Below the pieces are notes generated by a model. The model had not been told where the DNA came from. It saw only the letters and a list, made by a program, of their open reading frames with translations, and ran no database searches. A stretch of 64,000 nt of DNA from Polyangiaceae bacterium (GTDB taxonomy: Bacteria > Myxococcota_A > Polyangia > Polyangiales > Polyangiaceae): positions 62,001-126,000 of the forward strand of contig JANXOF010000051.1 in NCBI GenBank assembly GCA_025353725.1, in the 5' to 3' direction. Both the position numbers and the translations under genes were made by a program. Position 1 is the first letter of the stretch; each line of letters opens with the position of its first letter. Shown here piece by piece: positions 43,620-51,899 of this stretch.

Positions 43620-43728
43620 GAGCGTTACCCGATGCGCGAGTCTCTGTTCCTTTCCGTGCTGCGAACTTGTAGCCTCGCTTATCCGTAGTCTGCAAAGGCG
43701 GACTTCGAGGAACGGAAAAGGAGCTTTG

Positions 43729-45471
43729 GTGAATACCTCGCGCACTGCCACGAAGCCGCAGGACCCGATGCTTGGTCGGGTGGTCGCCGGTCGCTACCGG
43801 CTCGAAGCGCGCGCCGGAGAGGGCGGAATGGGCGTGGTTTATCGCGCGCGTCATGTCCTCATCGACCGCGTCGTCGCCCTGAAGCTCATTCGCCCCGATC
43901 TCCGCGGAGAGACTCACCTTCGCGCGTGGATGCTCAGGGAGGCGCGCGCGGCCAACCGCGTCGACCATGCGCATATCATCGATATCCACGACATCGGGGA
44001 AACCGAAGAAGGCGAACTCTACTTAGTCATGGAGTACCTCGTCGGGGTCTCGCTCTCCAGCGAGCTCGCGAAAGGTCCGACGCCCCTCGCGCGCGCTGTC
44101 GATATTCTCGAGCAGATGTGCGCCGCGCTCGCACGCGCACACGATCTCGGCGTCGTTCATCGCGATTTGAAGAGTGACAACATTTTGCTCTCGACGCGCG
44201 GCGGTCGAAAAGACTTCGTCAAGATTCTCGACTTCGGACTCGCCCACCTCGCGATGGACCCGCGACTTGCTCCGAAGGGAGCCGTATTTGGAACTCCGGA
44301 GTACATGTCGCCGGAGCAGGCTCGAGGTGAAGAGGCCGGTCCGCCGAGCGACCTTTATGCGCTGGGTGTTCTGTTCTTCGAGATGCTGACGGGCCAACTG
44401 CCGTTCCGCTCGAACGATCGAGACACCCTGCTCGAGATGCAGCGCACGTCTCCTCCGCCGCGACCCTCGGCGATTAAGCCGGATACGAATCCTCAGGCCG
44501 AGGCCGTCGTTCTCAAACTCCTCGAAAAAGAACGACGCAAGCGTTACCAAGACGCCCACCATCTCCATGAAGAGCTGAAAGCCCTTCAACGCGCGCTTCC
44601 GTCGACACCCTTCGAGTTGCAAGCGTCGCCAGAAAACCAAGCGCCGCCGCCGCCGCCGCCATCGCAGTCGCCGGGTGTCATCGAGTGGGCAAACCGCGCC
44701 GCGCTCTTCTCACGCATGGTGAGTCGCGTGCATCCTACAGGGAACATGCCTCCGGAGATCCAGACCGCGCTCGCGCAGGCTTGGGATCTTGCCGCGAGGG
44801 CAACGCGACTCGAGGGCGAAGTCGCGAGTCACACGCGAAAGCTTGAATCGCTTGAGCGCCGCGGTCGCGCGCTACGCGCCGAAATCGGGAGAAAAGTGGA
44901 AGAACTCGCGCACGAAGAGTCGCGCGCGCTCCGTGAGGCGGCTGCCGAACAGCATGACGCGACCAAACTCCGGGAGCTCCTTCAGGTCGCTGAGCGCGCC
45001 GGGGCGACGGCCAAGGCGCAAGCGGATCAAGCCACCCAACAAGGCGGGAACGCAACAACGCTGCGCGCGATCTACGAGCGGTCGGGGGCGGCGGCGGCGC
45101 TGCTCGAGGCACGGCGGGAGGGCCTTGCGGAGCGCGAGCTCAAAGCCAGCGTGAAGGATGGCCAAGCGAAGGATCTGCGTCGTCAAATCGACGAACTCCG
45201 TGCGCAGCTTGCGCGCTATGCCGAAGCCCTTGAAGAAGATCTCGCGGCGGGACGTGAAAAGGTAGGCTCACGGACCCGCGAGGGGCTCGGATTCGAGAAG
45301 GCATTCGGCGACGTTTCGACGCTGCTCTTGGGTCATCTGAAGACCAAACCCGAAGCACGAGAGCTTATCCAAGACCTCTTGCTGACGATGCACGGCGCGT
45401 CGCCCTCTGCGAATGCTGCGCCGAAAGTCCCCGGTGTGCCCGACAGCCGCGGCTCTGGGCTTTCTGGGTAG
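43729..45471 (+). CDS. cytoplasmic Ser/Thr protein kinase with coiled-coil tail
   Basis: A 580-residue Hanks-type kinase. Gly-rich loop GEGGMG from residue 30, Lys52 in VALKLI, catalytic Asp146 in HRDLKSDN, DFG Asp168, TPEYMSPEQ; the kinase domain ends near 285. A Pro-run linker (PPPPPPS) leads to a long charged coiled coil at about 345-545. No transmembrane helix is seen, unlike many PASTA kinases. The tail may dimerise the kinase or bind targets. The start is GTG 43729 with AAAGGAG 5 nt upstream; a TTG three bases earlier is less likely. Confidence 0.92.
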   Translation: MNTSRTATKPQDPMLGRVVAGRYRLEARAGEGGMGVVYRARHVLIDRVVALKLIRPDLRGETHLRAWMLREARAANRVDHAHIIDIHDIGETEEGELYLVMEYLVGVSLSSELAKGPTPLARAVDILEQMCAALARAHDLGVVHRDLKSDNILLSTRGGRKDFVKILDFGLAHLAMDPRLAPKGAVFGTPEYMSPEQARGEEAGPPSDLYALGVLFFEMLTGQLPFRSNDRDTLLEMQRTSPPPRPSAIKPDTNPQAEAVVLKLLEKERRKRYQDAHHLHEELKALQRALPSTPFELQASPENQAPPPPPPSQSPGVIEWANRAALFSRMVSRVHPTGNMPPEIQTALAQAWDLAARATRLEGEVASHTRKLESLERRGRALRAEIGRKVEELAHEESRALREAAAEQHDATKLRELLQVAERAGATAKAQADQATQQGGNATTLRAIYERSGAAAALLEARREGLAERELKASVKDGQAKDLRRQIDELRAQLARYAEALEEDLAAGREKVGSRTREGLGFEKAFGDVSTLLLGHLKTKPEARELIQDLLLTMHGASPSANAAPKVPGVPDSRGSGLSG

Positions 45472-45499
45472 GTATCCTACTACGCCTTCAAAGGCACGC

Positions 45500-46048
45500 T
45501 TAGGGCGCGAGCTTTGCCGAAAGAAAAGCTTTGAGCTTGGTAAGCGTGCGCGCCTCGCGAGCGAAGGCGGGGACGGAGTAGGTTTCCGCAAACGACAACA
45601 CTTCGCCAAGAAACGAGGAGCGAAGCGCGGCGTCGGATAAAATCGCGTCGACGGTACGGCCGCGCACGATACTCGTTCGCAAGCCCCTCACGTACGCGAC
45701 GAGTCGCGGGTACTCGTCGTCGAGAAAATCGGAGAGCATCTTGGCCTCTTGAGAAAGTCGAACCAAAATGCCGGCGTCCGCCCCCTCGCCTTCGTCGACA
45801 GCGAGCGACGCCGCAACGCGGAGCACAAAGGCGACGTCGCAAAAGCCGAGGTCTTCGATGCCGGCAGGAACGAGGTCGAGTGACTTGAGAACGTGCTGAA
45901 GACCGCCTGCTGCGTGGGCCAAGACGCGCGCTTCACCGGGGCCGTCCACAACCGCGCTGAGCTCCGCGGCGTCCGCCCCCAACGACGCGAGCCACGAGGA
46001 GAACGGATCGAGGTAATCTGCGAAGCGCGCCGGATCAGTCGTGACCAT
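45500..46048 (-). CDS. YkvA/DUF1232-like protein
   Basis: A 182-residue protein. The segment LKSLDLVPAGIEDLGFCDVAFVLRVAA follows the DUF1232 pattern DLIPD-x-GLGLLDD. No signal peptide is clear. DUF1232 proteins are of unknown function. The start ATG 46048 was chosen because upstream residues do not look conserved. It is convergent with the kinase gene (28-bp gap) and precedes the pheT end. Confidence 0.55.
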   Translation of the reverse strand: MVTTDPARFADYLDPFSSWLASLGADAAELSAVVDGPGEARVLAHAAGGLQHVLKSLDLVPAGIEDLGFCDVAFVLRVAASLAVDEGEGADAGILVRLSQEAKMLSDFLDDEYPRLVAYVRGLRTSIVRGRTVDAILSDAALRSSFLGEVLSFAETYSVPAFAREARTLTKLKAFLSAKLAP

Positions 46049-46170
46049 AGCCGGGGGGACACTAGAACACCTTCGCTCACAGCCGGCGGCTTTCGACGTG
46101 TGAACAGCGTCATCGGGCGCCGACGGCAAGGCGCAAATAGGCAGCGTGACTCATCACTCACGAAGCTCCA

Positions 46171-48630
46171 TCAGCGGAGTTTGGCGCCAAAGCGCTCGCC
46201 GACAACCTTCACGACGTTCGCATGCGCGGCGTCGACTTCGGCGTCCGTCAGTGTGCCCGAAGAAGCGCGATAAACGACGCGAAACGCGAGGCTCGCGAAA
46301 CCGGCTGCGACGTGGCCACCTGTGAAGCGGTCGAAGAGACGCACGCGTTCGGCGAGGGGTCCCGCAGCCGCTCGAACGGCGCTCTCGACCTCCCCTGCCA
46401 TCACCGCGTCGCGAACCAAGAGAGCCACGTCGCGCGTGCTCGCCGGGAAGCGCGGGATGGCCGCGTATTGCGGGATGGGGATGCCTTCGGCGAACGACTC
46501 GAGGGTGAGCTCGACGACCAGCACGTCGCCGTCGAGGGCGAGCGCGGCAACGGCATCCGGATGAAGGAGCCCAAACGCTCCAATTCGCCTACCGTTGACG
46601 TGAACGAACGCCGCGCCACGCGGGTGCAAGTGAGAAGCGATTTCGGTGAGCTCGTCGCGTGTGGCTGGCTCGACCTGCACCAAAGCAGACGCACCTGCGA
46701 GGCGCTCAGTGAGGCCGACGGCGTACCCCTTGGCGTCCCACACGTCGAGGGGTTGCGGCTTTTCGAGCCAGCCCGGTCGGTCCCCAGCGAGGACAACACC
46801 GATACGAAGCTGCTCGGTCGGGAGGCCGTCACCGCTCGGAGCAGCGGCGAGAAATACCTGACCTATCGTGAACTCGCGCACATCACGCTCGAAGTGGCGG
46901 CGCGCATGGGCCACCGCGTCGAGAAGCCCTGGCAGCAAGGAGGTTCGCATCACCGCGTGGTGCTCTCCAAGAGGGTTGCGCAGCAAGACCGTCGGCTTGG
47001 GTGCGCCAACGGCCTCGAGGGCGCGCGCGGAGGTAAACCCATACGTAATCGCCTCGGACAAGCCGACCGAAACTGCGATCTCTCGAGCTCGTCGCGCGAG
47101 CTCTTCACGACCTCCGACATCACGCGAGGCGCGAATGGCAGGGAGCTGCGCGGGCACGGAGTCGAGGCCTCGGACGCGGAGGACCTCCTCGATGAGGTCT
47201 ACCTCGCGCGTCAGGTCAGGGCGATGCGTGGGCACGAGAACATCGCACGAGATCGACGATTTGGCGACCACCGAGCAGCCGAGGCGCTCGAGGATCGGAA
47301 TGGCCTCGTCGAACGGAACGTCGACGCCCAGCAGCGCGCGGAGACGCGCCACGCGAAGCGTAAGTATGCGCTTCGCAGGCGGCGCCGGCACGGCACAAGA
47401 GTGTGCATGTTGCACGTGAATACGACCCGCGGCGGGTTGGCCGCCGGCGAGCGCAACCGTTAGCCCAACGGCGTGGTCAAGGACGCTTTCGACGTCGCCA
47501 GGGTCGACGCCGCGCTCGAAACGATGACTCGATTCCGTGTGCAGGCCGTGACGCCGCGCCGTACGCCGAACACCGCGCGGGTCGAAGCACGCGACCTCGA
47601 AGAGAACGCGCTTCGTGCCTTCATGGATCTCACTCGACGCGCCGCCCATAACCCCGGCAAGCGCAACCGGCCCCTGGCCGTCGCAAATAAGCAAGTCGTC
47701 CGACACGAGCTCACGCGTCACGCCGTCGAGCGTGGTGAGCTTTTCGCCGTCGTTTGCTCGGCGAACGACGATCGTGTTCCCGCGGACCCGGTCGAGGTCG
47801 AAGGCGTGCAGCGGATGCCCCCACGCGAGCATCACCAGATTCGTGACGTCGACGACGTTTGAAATCGAACGGACGCCGAGCGCCTGCAGTCGGTAGCGCG
47901 TGCTCGGCGACGCCGTCACCGCGATGTCGACAACCGCGGCCGCGCCGTAATGCGGACATCGCTCAGCGTCTTCAACCACGATCGTCACGAGATCGCGAAC
48001 CGAGAGTGCCGAGGGCGCCCGCTCCATACCCCCGGCCGTAGCGAAGTCGGGAAGCACGAATGGAAAATTGTAGAGCGCAGCTATCTCGCGGGCGAGACCG
48101 ATGTGGCCGAGCCCGTCAGGCCGGTTCGGCGTGAGATTAATCTCGAAGACGGTGTCGCGCGCGGCGGGAACGGCAGCGGCGAGCGTGGTGCCTGGCGTCG
48201 CGCAATCCGGAGCCAAGACGAGGATGCCGTCGTGGTCGTCGCCGAGGCCGAGCTCGTCTTCGCTGCAAAGCATTCCTTCGCTCTCGACGCCCGCTATCGC
48301 GCGCTTCGCGATCGTCACGTTCTTGGCAGGAAGGTACACGCCCAGCGGCGCGAGAACGACCAGCCCGCCGAGATCTGGCACGTTCGGTGCCCCGCACACC
48401 ACCTCTTGCTGAGAGCCGCCGCGATCGACCGTGACGAGGCGAAGGCCGCTCTTCGTCGGATGCGGTCTGCACGAAACGACGCGCACGACGAGGCACGCCT
48501 CGCTCGCGAGACCGAACTCTATCAACCCCTCCACCTCGAGACCGGCGCTCGTTAAGCGAGCGGCGAGGTCCGTCGTTGAAGCGGTAAGTTGCGGGACAAG
48601 TTCACGAAGCCAGCGGTACGAAGCCTTCAT
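46171..48630 (-). CDS. pheT: phenylalanyl-tRNA synthetase beta subunit
   Basis: An 819-residue PheT. The N-terminal tRNA-binding (OB) domain contains VVSCRPHPTKSGLRLVTVD. The B3/B4 editing domain (about 205-410) removes Tyr-tRNAPhe errors, the B5 domain follows, and the C-terminal ferredoxin-like anticodon-binding domain has AAIPRFPASTRDVALLV. It pairs with PheS to form the alpha2-beta2 enzyme charging tRNA-Phe in the cytoplasm. Length and domain order are normal. It begins 10 bp after pheS, so it is co-translated. Confidence 0.97.
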   Translation of the reverse strand: MKASYRWLRELVPQLTASTTDLAARLTSAGLEVEGLIEFGLASEACLVVRVVSCRPHPTKSGLRLVTVDRGGSQQEVVCGAPNVPDLGGLVVLAPLGVYLPAKNVTIAKRAIAGVESEGMLCSEDELGLGDDHDGILVLAPDCATPGTTLAAAVPAARDTVFEINLTPNRPDGLGHIGLAREIAALYNFPFVLPDFATAGGMERAPSALSVRDLVTIVVEDAERCPHYGAAAVVDIAVTASPSTRYRLQALGVRSISNVVDVTNLVMLAWGHPLHAFDLDRVRGNTIVVRRANDGEKLTTLDGVTRELVSDDLLICDGQGPVALAGVMGGASSEIHEGTKRVLFEVACFDPRGVRRTARRHGLHTESSHRFERGVDPGDVESVLDHAVGLTVALAGGQPAAGRIHVQHAHSCAVPAPPAKRILTLRVARLRALLGVDVPFDEAIPILERLGCSVVAKSSISCDVLVPTHRPDLTREVDLIEEVLRVRGLDSVPAQLPAIRASRDVGGREELARRAREIAVSVGLSEAITYGFTSARALEAVGAPKPTVLLRNPLGEHHAVMRTSLLPGLLDAVAHARRHFERDVREFTIGQVFLAAAPSGDGLPTEQLRIGVVLAGDRPGWLEKPQPLDVWDAKGYAVGLTERLAGASALVQVEPATRDELTEIASHLHPRGAAFVHVNGRRIGAFGLLHPDAVAALALDGDVLVVELTLESFAEGIPIPQYAAIPRFPASTRDVALLVRDAVMAGEVESAVRAAAGPLAERVRLFDRFTGGHVAAGFASLAFRVVYRASSGTLTDAEVDAAHANVVKVVGERFGAKLR

Positions 48631-48640
48631 CGAATCACCT

Positions 48641-49720
48641 TCAAAACTGCGCGAGGAAGCGAGGATCGTTGTCGAACATCAACTTGATATTCGGGACGCC
48701 GTACCGGAGCATCGCCAGGCGCTCGAGTCCCATCCCGAGTGCAAAGCCCGAAAATACCTCGGGGTCGATGCCGCAGTTTTCAAAGACGACGGGGTGAATC
48801 ATCCCGCAGCCGAGCACCTCGATGAAGCCCGTGTGCTTGCAGAGGCTACACCCGGCGCGCGTGCCGTTCGGTTGCTTGCAAAATACACAACCGATGTCGA
48901 CCTCCGCGCCAGGCTCGACGAAGGGGAAATAGCTAGGGCGAAGCCGAACGGGCGTTCCCGGGCCGAAAAGGCGCTCTGCGAACTCCGCGAGGACGCCTTT
49001 CAGATGCGCGAGCGTGACGTCCTTGTCGACGAGGAACGCCTCGATCTGGTGAAACATCGGCGAGTGAGTGGCGTCGTCGTCGCGCCTGTAAACCGTACCC
49101 GGCGCGATGAAGGCCATGGGCGGCGCGATCGACTTCATCGCACGAACTTGGATGTTCGACGTGTGCGTGCGTAGTACATGGTTCGACTGCGTCCAAAAGC
49201 TGTCTTGCATGTCCGTCGCGGGGTGATCCGGTGGGAATCCGAGCGCCGTGAAGTTGTTCCCCTCGTGCTCGACTTCGGGGCCGTCAAACACGGCGAAGCC
49301 AAGCTGCCGAAATACGGCCACGACTTCTTCGCGGACGATCGAAATTGGGTGCTTGTGCCCCACCTGCGCGGGCACGCGTGCGGGGAGCGTCAAATCGAAC
49401 GGAGGCGCGGACAGCTCGGCCTCGCGCTCCCGAAGTCGCAAATTGGAAAGGCATGACTCAAAGCCGCTTTCCACCTCTTGCTTGAGCGCGTTGACCTTCT
49501 CGCCTATTGCTTTGCGACCCTCAGGTGGAGCCTTGCCGAGCAGCTTCAAGATCGCCGTAAGCTCGCCCTTTTTCCCTAAGATTTTTGCATTTTCGTCGCG
49601 CAAAGCCTGCGCTGTCGCAGCAGCGCGAAAGCGGGGCAAGAACGCTTCGCGAAGCGACGCAAGCGCGGCGGTAATCTCGAGTTCGATGGTTTCGACGGTC
49701 GGGTCAGATACGGCGTCCAT
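48641..49720 (-). CDS. pheS: phenylalanyl-tRNA synthetase alpha subunit
   Basis: A 359-residue class II aaRS catalytic subunit: N-terminal coiled-coil tRNA contact (about 1-95), then motif 1 near GHKHPISIVREEV, FDGPEVE, motif 2 in GTVYRRD and DATHSPMFHQIE, and motif 3 in GFALGMGLERLAMLRYG. It forms phenylalanyl-adenylate and charges tRNA-Phe with PheT. It is divergent from the adjacent membrane protein gene (76-bp gap). In many genomes rplT precedes pheS; here a gene on the opposite strand lies between. Confidence 0.97.
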   Translation of the reverse strand: MDAVSDPTVETIELEITAALASLREAFLPRFRAAATAQALRDENAKILGKKGELTAILKLLGKAPPEGRKAIGEKVNALKQEVESGFESCLSNLRLREREAELSAPPFDLTLPARVPAQVGHKHPISIVREEVVAVFRQLGFAVFDGPEVEHEGNNFTALGFPPDHPATDMQDSFWTQSNHVLRTHTSNIQVRAMKSIAPPMAFIAPGTVYRRDDDATHSPMFHQIEAFLVDKDVTLAHLKGVLAEFAERLFGPGTPVRLRPSYFPFVEPGAEVDIGCVFCKQPNGTRAGCSLCKHTGFIEVLGCGMIHPVVFENCGIDPEVFSGFALGMGLERLAMLRYGVPNIKLMFDNDPRFLAQF

Positions 49721-49796
49721 GGCCGGATCGTCATATCACGGCAAGCGCGTGCTGTTGGCGTTCACCTTGCAACGCGGCCCTCTCGAGGTGACGCTT

Positions 49797-50738
49797 ATGT
49801 CCAATTTAACAGCCTCTGAATTCGAGCGAACTCGGCGTGACTCACGACCCCTTAATGTCGCCAGCGAAGATGCGGCTCTTCGCGTGAGGTGGCCGGCCGT
49901 CTTCGCGGGCCTTGTGGTTACGCTGGGCGCGTGGACGTTGCTGACCGTCGCGGGGCTCGCCGCGGGGCTCTCTGCGGCCGACCCAACCCACGCCGCGGAG
50001 TCGCTAAAAAGCGCCGGGTGGATCACGGGGGTGTGGTCTCTGATGGTGCCACTCGTTTCGCTGCTCGCGGGGGGTCTTGTCTCGGCGCGCGCGGCGGGTG
50101 TCGTGTCGCGCCCCACCAGCGCCCTCCACGGCGTCGTGCTGTGGGGTCTCGCGACGATAGCGAGCGTTGTGACGATGAGCTACGTCGCCAAGGGCGTCAT
50201 GGGTACGGCCGCAAGCCTCGGTTCGGGGCTGGCGGGCGCCGCGGGCGCCATGGCCTCGCAGGCAACGACCTCGATGTCCTCGTCGCGCTTATTCCGTGCT
50301 GAAGACGCGCTCGCGCCTATCAATGAACGCTTACGTTCGGAGGGAAAGCCGCAGGTCACGATGGCCCAGCTCGAGGCGGCGACGAAGGACATCGTCTCGA
50401 CGGGGCTAAGTCAGGGTCACGTCGATCGTACGCTCGTCGTGGACGCGCTCGCGAACAGTACGCAGCTCTCGCGAAAAGATGCTGAAGACATCGCGATGCG
50501 CGTGGAGACGACAGCGGCTGCAAAAAGCTCTGAAGTCGCCGACGACGTGCAAACTGGACTCGCCAGCGCGGCAGATAGCACCGGCAAGGCCCTTTGGTGG
50601 GTGTCGCTCGGAATGGTGGTTGGACTCGCCGCGTCGGTCGCGGGCTCGATGCTCGGCCTGCGCCGCGGCCAACAGCTCGCTACGAGGGCGTTTGGCGGTT
50701 CGACGGGAAGGAAGGAGACCGCGCACGCGGCCCTTTGA
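49797..50738 (+). CDS. four-helix membrane protein of unknown function
   Basis: A 313-residue protein with four hydrophobic helices (about 30-55, 70-98, 103-130 and near 270-292). Between the third and fourth is a ~135-residue soluble helical region with VDALANSTQLSRKDAEDIAMRVE. The start ATG 49797 has GAGGTG 6 nt upstream; the frame is open farther upstream but that part overlaps pheS. It lies between pheS and rplT on the other strand, breaking the usual operon order. The family is unknown. Confidence 0.7.
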   Translation: MSNLTASEFERTRRDSRPLNVASEDAALRVRWPAVFAGLVVTLGAWTLLTVAGLAAGLSAADPTHAAESLKSAGWITGVWSLMVPLVSLLAGGLVSARAAGVVSRPTSALHGVVLWGLATIASVVTMSYVAKGVMGTAASLGSGLAGAAGAMASQATTSMSSSRLFRAEDALAPINERLRSEGKPQVTMAQLEAATKDIVSTGLSQGHVDRTLVVDALANSTQLSRKDAEDIAMRVETTAAAKSSEVADDVQTGLASAADSTGKALWWVSLGMVVGLAASVAGSMLGLRRGQQLATRAFGGSTGRKETAHAAL

Positions 50739-50831
50739 GCCTCAAAAGTCTACAAAAGCAAAAGGACGCGCACAGCTGAATGCTGGCGCGCCCTAAGCTT
50801 CGACTGAAAGTCGGGTTGGAAAGTGACTGAA

Positions 50832-51182
50832 CTACCGAGCGGTCGCCAATTCGGCGATTTTCGAAAACGCTGCGGGGTCGACGATCGCGAGGTCCGACAG
50901 GACTTTGCGATCCAGTTCGACGCCCGCGCCTTTGAGGCCGTGCATCAGACGCGAGTACGACGTGCCGTTCGTTCGGGCGGCCGCGTTGATTCGCGCGATC
51001 CATAGACGGCGGAAGTCGCGCTTGCGGCGCTTGCGGTGGGCATACGCATAAACCCAGGCCTTCATCACGACTTCTTTGGCGTAGGCGTAGAGACGTGAGC
51101 GCGCGCTGTGGTAGCCGGAGGCGTGCTTCAGTAGACGGTTACGACGACGACGGGCTTTAAACCCTCTTTTTGCTCGGGGCAT
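50832..51182 (-). CDS. rplT: 50S ribosomal protein L20
   Basis: A 116-residue L20 with the standard basic N-terminus (MPRAKRGFKARRRRNRLLK) and the conserved YAYAHRKRRKRDFRRLWI and SRLMHGL segments. It binds 23S rRNA early in 50S assembly and often represses its own operon through the leader. It starts 12 bp after rpmI. Confidence 0.98.
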   Translation of the reverse strand: MPRAKRGFKARRRRNRLLKHASGYHSARSRLYAYAKEVVMKAWVYAYAHRKRRKRDFRRLWIARINAAARTNGTSYSRLMHGLKGAGVELDRKVLSDLAIVDPAAFSKIAELATAR

Positions 51183-51194
51183 GGCTCTTCTCGC

Positions 51195-51392
51195 TCAACC
51201 GTAAGGAAGGAGGCGCTTAATTTTGCGCTGATGGGTCTTGGAGACCATGTCGTTGTTGCGCAGGCGCCTGAGGCGCTTGCGGGACTTGTTGATCAGGCCG
51301 TGGTTACCACCGCACTTGGAGCGACGCACGCGGCCGCTCCCGCTGATCTTGAACCGCTTCGCCGCGGTTTTGTTCGTCTTCATCTTCGGCAT
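51195..51392 (-). CDS. rpmI: 50S ribosomal protein L35
   Basis: A 65-residue L35: MPKMKTNKTAAKRFKISGSG at the start and NKSRKRLRRLRN later. AAGGAAGG lies 6 nt before the ATG at 51392. In most bacteria infC precedes rpmI; here the upstream 500 bp contains no infC. Confidence 0.98.
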   Translation of the reverse strand: MPKMKTNKTAAKRFKISGSGRVRRSKCGGNHGLINKSRKRLRRLRNNDMVSKTHQRKIKRLLPYG

Positions 51393-51899
51393 GGGGTGCC
51401 TTCCTTATCCGCTCTGAGCCAGGCCCGCTCGGTCTTCACGTTGGTGGGGGGTGCCGGAGCGGTAGTAGAGCCGAACGAGTCTCGGCAGCCTCTAAAACTC
51501 TCGAAATCACCGAATCAACGATTCACCGAGCGGTTACGTGCACCTGCGCGATGCGGGCCCTCGCTTATGGCGAACCCGCGCCGCTTTGTCAATCCGTACG
51601 CACTCGGGCTTGCGGGAACGGTTGTACAACCATGCAAAGGAGTCATCGGGGCGACAACGGTTTCGTCCGGAGTGGGTGGGCGCGGCCTTCCAGCTCGAAC
51701 ACGAGGAGACGCTCCGAGAGCCGTACGAACGATCCCCGAGGCGCCAACGGGCTTGTCCCAAGACTTTCTCGCGCTTTTAAGAGGAGGGCACAAACCAAAC
51801 GGAGGAAACTCTATCGCCCACACCGCATACGCACGTTGGTGCGAAGCGTTGTTGCAACCCGAGCGCTCTGAAGTCAGCGCGAAACGTCAGAAGTGAAAC
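51393..51899. other. 507-bp leader/gap upstream of rpmI-rplT without infC
   Basis: The space between rpmI and the phosphoglucomutase gene (both minus strand) has no recognisable protein in any frame and no infC sequence. It should contain the promoter and 5' leader of rpmI-rplT, where L20 autoregulatory structures often occur, but I could not identify such a structure by eye. A faint tRNA-like stretch was rejected. Confidence 0.45.

Noticed and set aside
46222-47463. 413-codon open frame on the plus strand opposite pheT
   Set aside because: Arg/Glu-rich shadow of pheT codon bias with no family features; pheT is complete and certain.
51448-51512. tRNA-like pattern (GGAGCGGTAG..., CTCTAAAACTC)
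   Set aside because: The acceptor and T-arm cannot be paired properly and no GTTCRA-type T-loop is present on either strand.
51393-51899. possible infC upstream of rpmI
   Set aside because: No frame contains IF3 sequence; the region is non-coding or unrecognised.
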